Shown here one piece after another: positions 52,316-54,469 of a stretch of 54,469 bases of DNA. How positions within the stretch are numbered: position 1 is the stretch's first letter; each line of letters opens with the position of its first letter. Made by a program: the position numbers and the translations under genes. Source of the stretch: Candidatus Brevibacterium intestinavium (GTDB lineage Bacteria; Actinomycetota; Actinomycetes; Actinomycetales; Brevibacteriaceae); NCBI GenBank assembly GCA_019117545.1, contig DWZN01000199.1:1-54469 (forward strand), written 5' to 3'. A model generated the notes under the pieces. It saw only the letters and a list, made by a program, of their open reading frames with translations. It ran no database searches and was not told the DNA's origin.

Positions 52316-53845
52316 TCAGCCGGGTGCGTCGACCGGAACGGCGTCCTTCGTCTCGGGATCGCCCAGCGTGCCGGCCCTGCGGTCGGCCAGGTACTTCTTC
52401 ATCTCCTTCTTGACCACCGGCATCAGCAGATAGAGGCCGAGGATGTTGATGAACGCGCACATGAACAGCGCGGCATCGGCGAATTCGACGACCTTGGAGA
52501 AGGTGGCCACGCAGCCGATGACGACGAAGACGCACACGAGCGTGCGGAAGACGGTGACGCTGGCCTTGGCGTTTCCGAACAGGAAGCTCCAGGCCTGCTC
52601 ACCGTAGTAGGCCCAGGTGATCAGCGTCGAGAAGGCGAAGAGTGCCACGGCGATCGCCAGCAGCACCGGGTACCAGGAGGCGACAGTTGAGAAGGCGTCC
52701 GAGGCCAGGGCCACTCCCCCGATCTCACCGGCGCCGAGGTCCTCACGGTACGAGGCCTGGTTGGCGACGATGATCGTCAGAGCCGTCATGGTGCAGACGA
52801 TGACGGTGTCGATGAAGGGCTCGAGCAGGGCGACGAAGCCCTCGGAGATCGGGCGGCGGGTCTTGACCGCCGAGTGGGCGATCGGCGCCGAACCGATACC
52901 GGCCTCGTTGGAGAATGCCGAACGCTGGAAGCCGATGATCATGACACCGATGACGCCGCCGGCGATGCCCTGCGGGTTGAACGCGCCGGAGAAGATCTCG
53001 CCGACGGCGTGGGGGATGTTCGAGTAGTTGAGCCCGAGGACGAGCAGGCAGGAGACGACGTAGAAGATCGCCATGCCGGGAACCAGTTTGTCGGTGACCT
53101 TCGCGATGGAGCGGATGCCGCCGAGGATGACGAGCGCGACGAGGACGGCGAAGACGATTCCGAAGATGAGTGAGGCGAAGGGGCCGGCCAGGATGCCGTC
53201 GTCGCCGCCGGTGGCGGTGCGCACCTGGGCGAAGGTCTGGTTGGCCTGGAACATTCCGCCGCCGACGACGCCGAAGATGAGGATCGCGATGGCGAACAGT
53301 CCCGTCAGCGTCGTGGCGACGGGTCTGCTGAAGCGTCGGAAGGCGACGGGCAGATATTTGAAGGGTCCGCCGTGGACGACTCCGTTCTCGTCGATCTCAC
53401 GGTACTTCACGCCGAGGGTGCATTCGACGAACTTCGTGCACATGCCCAGCAGGCCGGCCACGATCATCCAGAATGTCGCGCCCGGACCGCCGAGGGCGAT
53501 GGCGACGCCGACACCGGCGATGTTGCCGAGTCCGACGGTTCCCGACAGGGCCGAGGCCAGGGCCTGGAAGTGGGTGACCTCCCCCGGGTCGTCCTTCGTG
53601 GAGAACTTCCCGCGGATGATCTCGATCGACAGCTTGGCGGCACGGGCCTGGATGAAGCCGAAGTAGATGGTGAAGACCAGTGCGGCGAAGATCAGCCACA
53701 CGACGACGAACGGGAAGGACGCTCCCCCGATGGTGATCGGGAAGAAGATGATGTTGCCGAACCATGTTGCGATCGGGTCGAACCAGGAGTTGATGGCATC
53801 GTCGACCGGGGACACCGGTTCTGCATGGAGTTGAATGCTGTTCAT
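52316..53845 (-). CDS. AGCS-family sodium:alanine/glycine symporter
   Basis: 509 residues, about eleven helices. Takes up alanine, glycine or related amino acids with Na+. Signature regions: SALSGTVGLGNIAGVGVAIALGGPG (about 98-122, the sodium/substrate site), KFVECTLGVKYRE, and GFQRSAFSNEAGIGSAPIAH. AGGGA lies 12 bases before the ATG, somewhat far. Monocistronic, closed by a strong hairpin. The Na+ gradient it uses would be made by the Mrp antiporter encoded at 36-42 kb. Confidence 0.94.
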   Translation of the reverse strand: MNSIQLHAEPVSPVDDAINSWFDPIATWFGNIIFFPITIGGASFPFVVVWLIFAALVFTIYFGFIQARAAKLSIEIIRGKFSTKDDPGEVTHFQALASALSGTVGLGNIAGVGVAIALGGPGATFWMIVAGLLGMCTKFVECTLGVKYREIDENGVVHGGPFKYLPVAFRRFSRPVATTLTGLFAIAILIFGVVGGGMFQANQTFAQVRTATGGDDGILAGPFASLIFGIVFAVLVALVILGGIRSIAKVTDKLVPGMAIFYVVSCLLVLGLNYSNIPHAVGEIFSGAFNPQGIAGGVIGVMIIGFQRSAFSNEAGIGSAPIAHSAVKTRRPISEGFVALLEPFIDTVIVCTMTALTIIVANQASYREDLGAGEIGGVALASDAFSTVASWYPVLLAIAVALFAFSTLITWAYYGEQAWSFLFGNAKASVTVFRTLVCVFVVIGCVATFSKVVEFADAALFMCAFINILGLYLLMPVVKKEMKKYLADRRAGTLGDPETKDAVPVDAPG

Positions 53846-53949
53846 GGTTTGAAAAGATCCCTGAGACGCAGATCACATTCAAGGCTTCCGCCCGTTGAGA
53901 CGAGTTCAGTTATGAAACCGTTACCCAACCCGCTCGAACGGAGTCGATG

Positions 53950-53981
53950 TGAGATTCGCGTCTCATTCTGTGGCCTAGACT
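53950..53981 (+). promoter_or_regulatory. Promoter and inverted repeat of the right-edge gene
   Basis: TAGACT (53976-53981) stands six bases before the ATG at 53988. An inverted repeat TGAGA-TTCGCG-TCTCA (53950-53965) lies in the -35 to -10 region and may be an operator. Confidence 0.4.
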
Positions 53982-53987
53982 GGAGAC

Positions 53988-54469
53988 ATGACTGAGAACC
54001 CACAGCAGCATGATCGGCGTCCGAATCAGCCCCCTGTTCGCGGCCCTGTCCCGACCGGCGATCCGATGCCCCACTACCAGGACGGTCACACTCACCCGGC
54101 CGCGTATCCGGGAGCCGAACCGGTGACCAACCCCAACGGCCACTACGGATCACAGGGTTCCCAGGCCGGCTCCTCCGGTTCTCCCGAATCCCCTGTCGCC
54201 TACGGTCCGCCGGGAGGCGCCCAGGCCAATACGGGGGCTCCGCAGACGCACGGAGGCGTCTCCGGCCCGAGCTCCCCGATGCCGCACAAAACCGCCCGGG
54301 GTCGGCATTCGGCCTCACCGTCTCCCGCCCCGGCACCGGACCCCGGCGGTCGGCGGCCTGCACGCATCGTCTCCCCTGAAGGCGAGCGGGTGCGGGAGCG
54401 CTCCGCCGGCGGCGTATCCGGATATTTCGCGATCGCCGGAGCCATCGTCCTGCTCCTGTTGGCCGCGCT
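53988..54469 (+). CDS. Proline/glycine-rich membrane protein, 3' end cut off
   Basis: About 160 residues are visible. The first 140 are low-complexity (Pro, Gly, Ser, His, Gln; starts MTENPQQHDRRPNQPPVRGP), then a charged stretch (IVSPEGERVRERSAGG) and the beginning of a hydrophobic segment GYFAIAGAIVLLLLAA at the window edge. Such N-terminal cytoplasmic tails are common in actinobacterial envelope proteins. Family not recognisable from this part. Divergent from the AGCS gene. Confidence 0.75.
   Translation, partial: MTENPQQHDRRPNQPPVRGPVPTGDPMPHYQDGHTHPAAYPGAEPVTNPNGHYGSQGSQAGSSGSPESPVAYGPPGGAQANTGAPQTHGGVSGPSSPMPHKTARGRHSASPSPAPAPDPGGRRPARIVSPEGERVRERSAGGVSGYFAIAGAIVLLLLAA

Noticed and set aside
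1..54469. CRISPR arrays, insertion sequences, prophage or integrase genes
   Set aside because: No regularly spaced direct repeats, no transposase or recombinase motifs and no phage structural genes were seen on either strand; the holin-family gene is a chromosomal type.

Overview
The window is GC-rich DNA (most of it well above 60% G+C by eye), densely packed with genes, with many ATGA/GTGA overlaps between neighbours. Gene order (rplU-rpmA-obgE-proB-proA, then a small membrane ORF, nadD and rsfS), a fused mrpA/mrpB subunit, a combined Ada-AlkA protein and a MoeB carrying a rhodanese domain all point to an actinomycete of the Micrococcales. A Brevibacterium-like genome is my best guess, but that is inference and no marker here proves it. 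No integrase, transposase, phage structural gene or CRISPR array was found, so this looks like a chromosomal backbone segment.

Layout. 1-1276: 5' part of an acyl-CoA synthetase gene. 1304-10216: molybdate uptake (modA, a fused modB-modC), a HTH-TOBE molybdate-responsive regulator, and molybdenum-cofactor genes moaE, moaC, moeA, moaA, moaD, moeB with rhodanese, and a second moeA. 10302-15334: membrane proteins (CPBP-like, POT peptide transporter, MFS exporter, phage-holin-family protein, small two-helix protein). 15412-17200: alpha/beta hydrolase and tandem universal stress protein. 17201-18347: a mostly gene-poor, locally AT-rich kilobase with two small candidate ORFs, followed by tRNA-Ala(GGC). 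18557-22093: NCS1 permease, nitrilase-family amidohydrolase and a double Lrp/AsnC regulator. 21984-24902: ogt, Ada-AlkA and a YggS-type PLP protein. 25081-27135: YczE-type membrane protein and a PLP decarboxylase. 27293-30608: a carnitine-to-glycine-betaine operon led by an unusual XRE-TetR double-headed regulator. 30741-36337: DUF1905/OmdA protein, MFS sugar-type porter plus GH1 glucosidase, tRNA-Ala(CGC), ferredoxin-reductase-like flavoprotein, AlkB. 36357-42276: complete Mrp Na+/H+ antiporter operon. 42399-53845: glycosyltransferase, then the housekeeping block gpm-like phosphatase, rsfS, repeat-bearing tail-anchored protein, nadD, proA, proB, obgE, rpmA, rplU, then chorismate mutase and an AGCS sodium:amino-acid symporter. 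The right edge cuts a gene for a proline/glycine-rich protein with a membrane helix.

How the parts work together. ModA/ModBC bring in molybdate, MoaA/C/D/E with MoeB build molybdopterin, and the two MoeA proteins insert molybdenum; the HTH-TOBE protein probably senses molybdate and may act at paired direct repeats just upstream of the modA promoter. The carnitine block encodes dehydrogenation, beta-keto-acid cleavage and thioester hydrolysis in two polypeptides, the last being a dehydrogenase-thioesterase fusion. The alkylation-repair functions (Ada-AlkA, Ogt, AlkB) are split over two places. A recurrent promoter style was seen: a TANNNT-like hexamer 6-7 bases before the first codon, without a ribosome-binding site, implying leaderless mRNAs for about eight genes.

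I did not find an unmistakably new system. The best candidates for a second look are the XRE-TetR/carnitine locus with its 14-bp palindromic operator, the modA control region, the AT-rich small-ORF kilobase at 17.2-18.3 kb, and the double-Lrp/nitrilase/NCS1 cluster.
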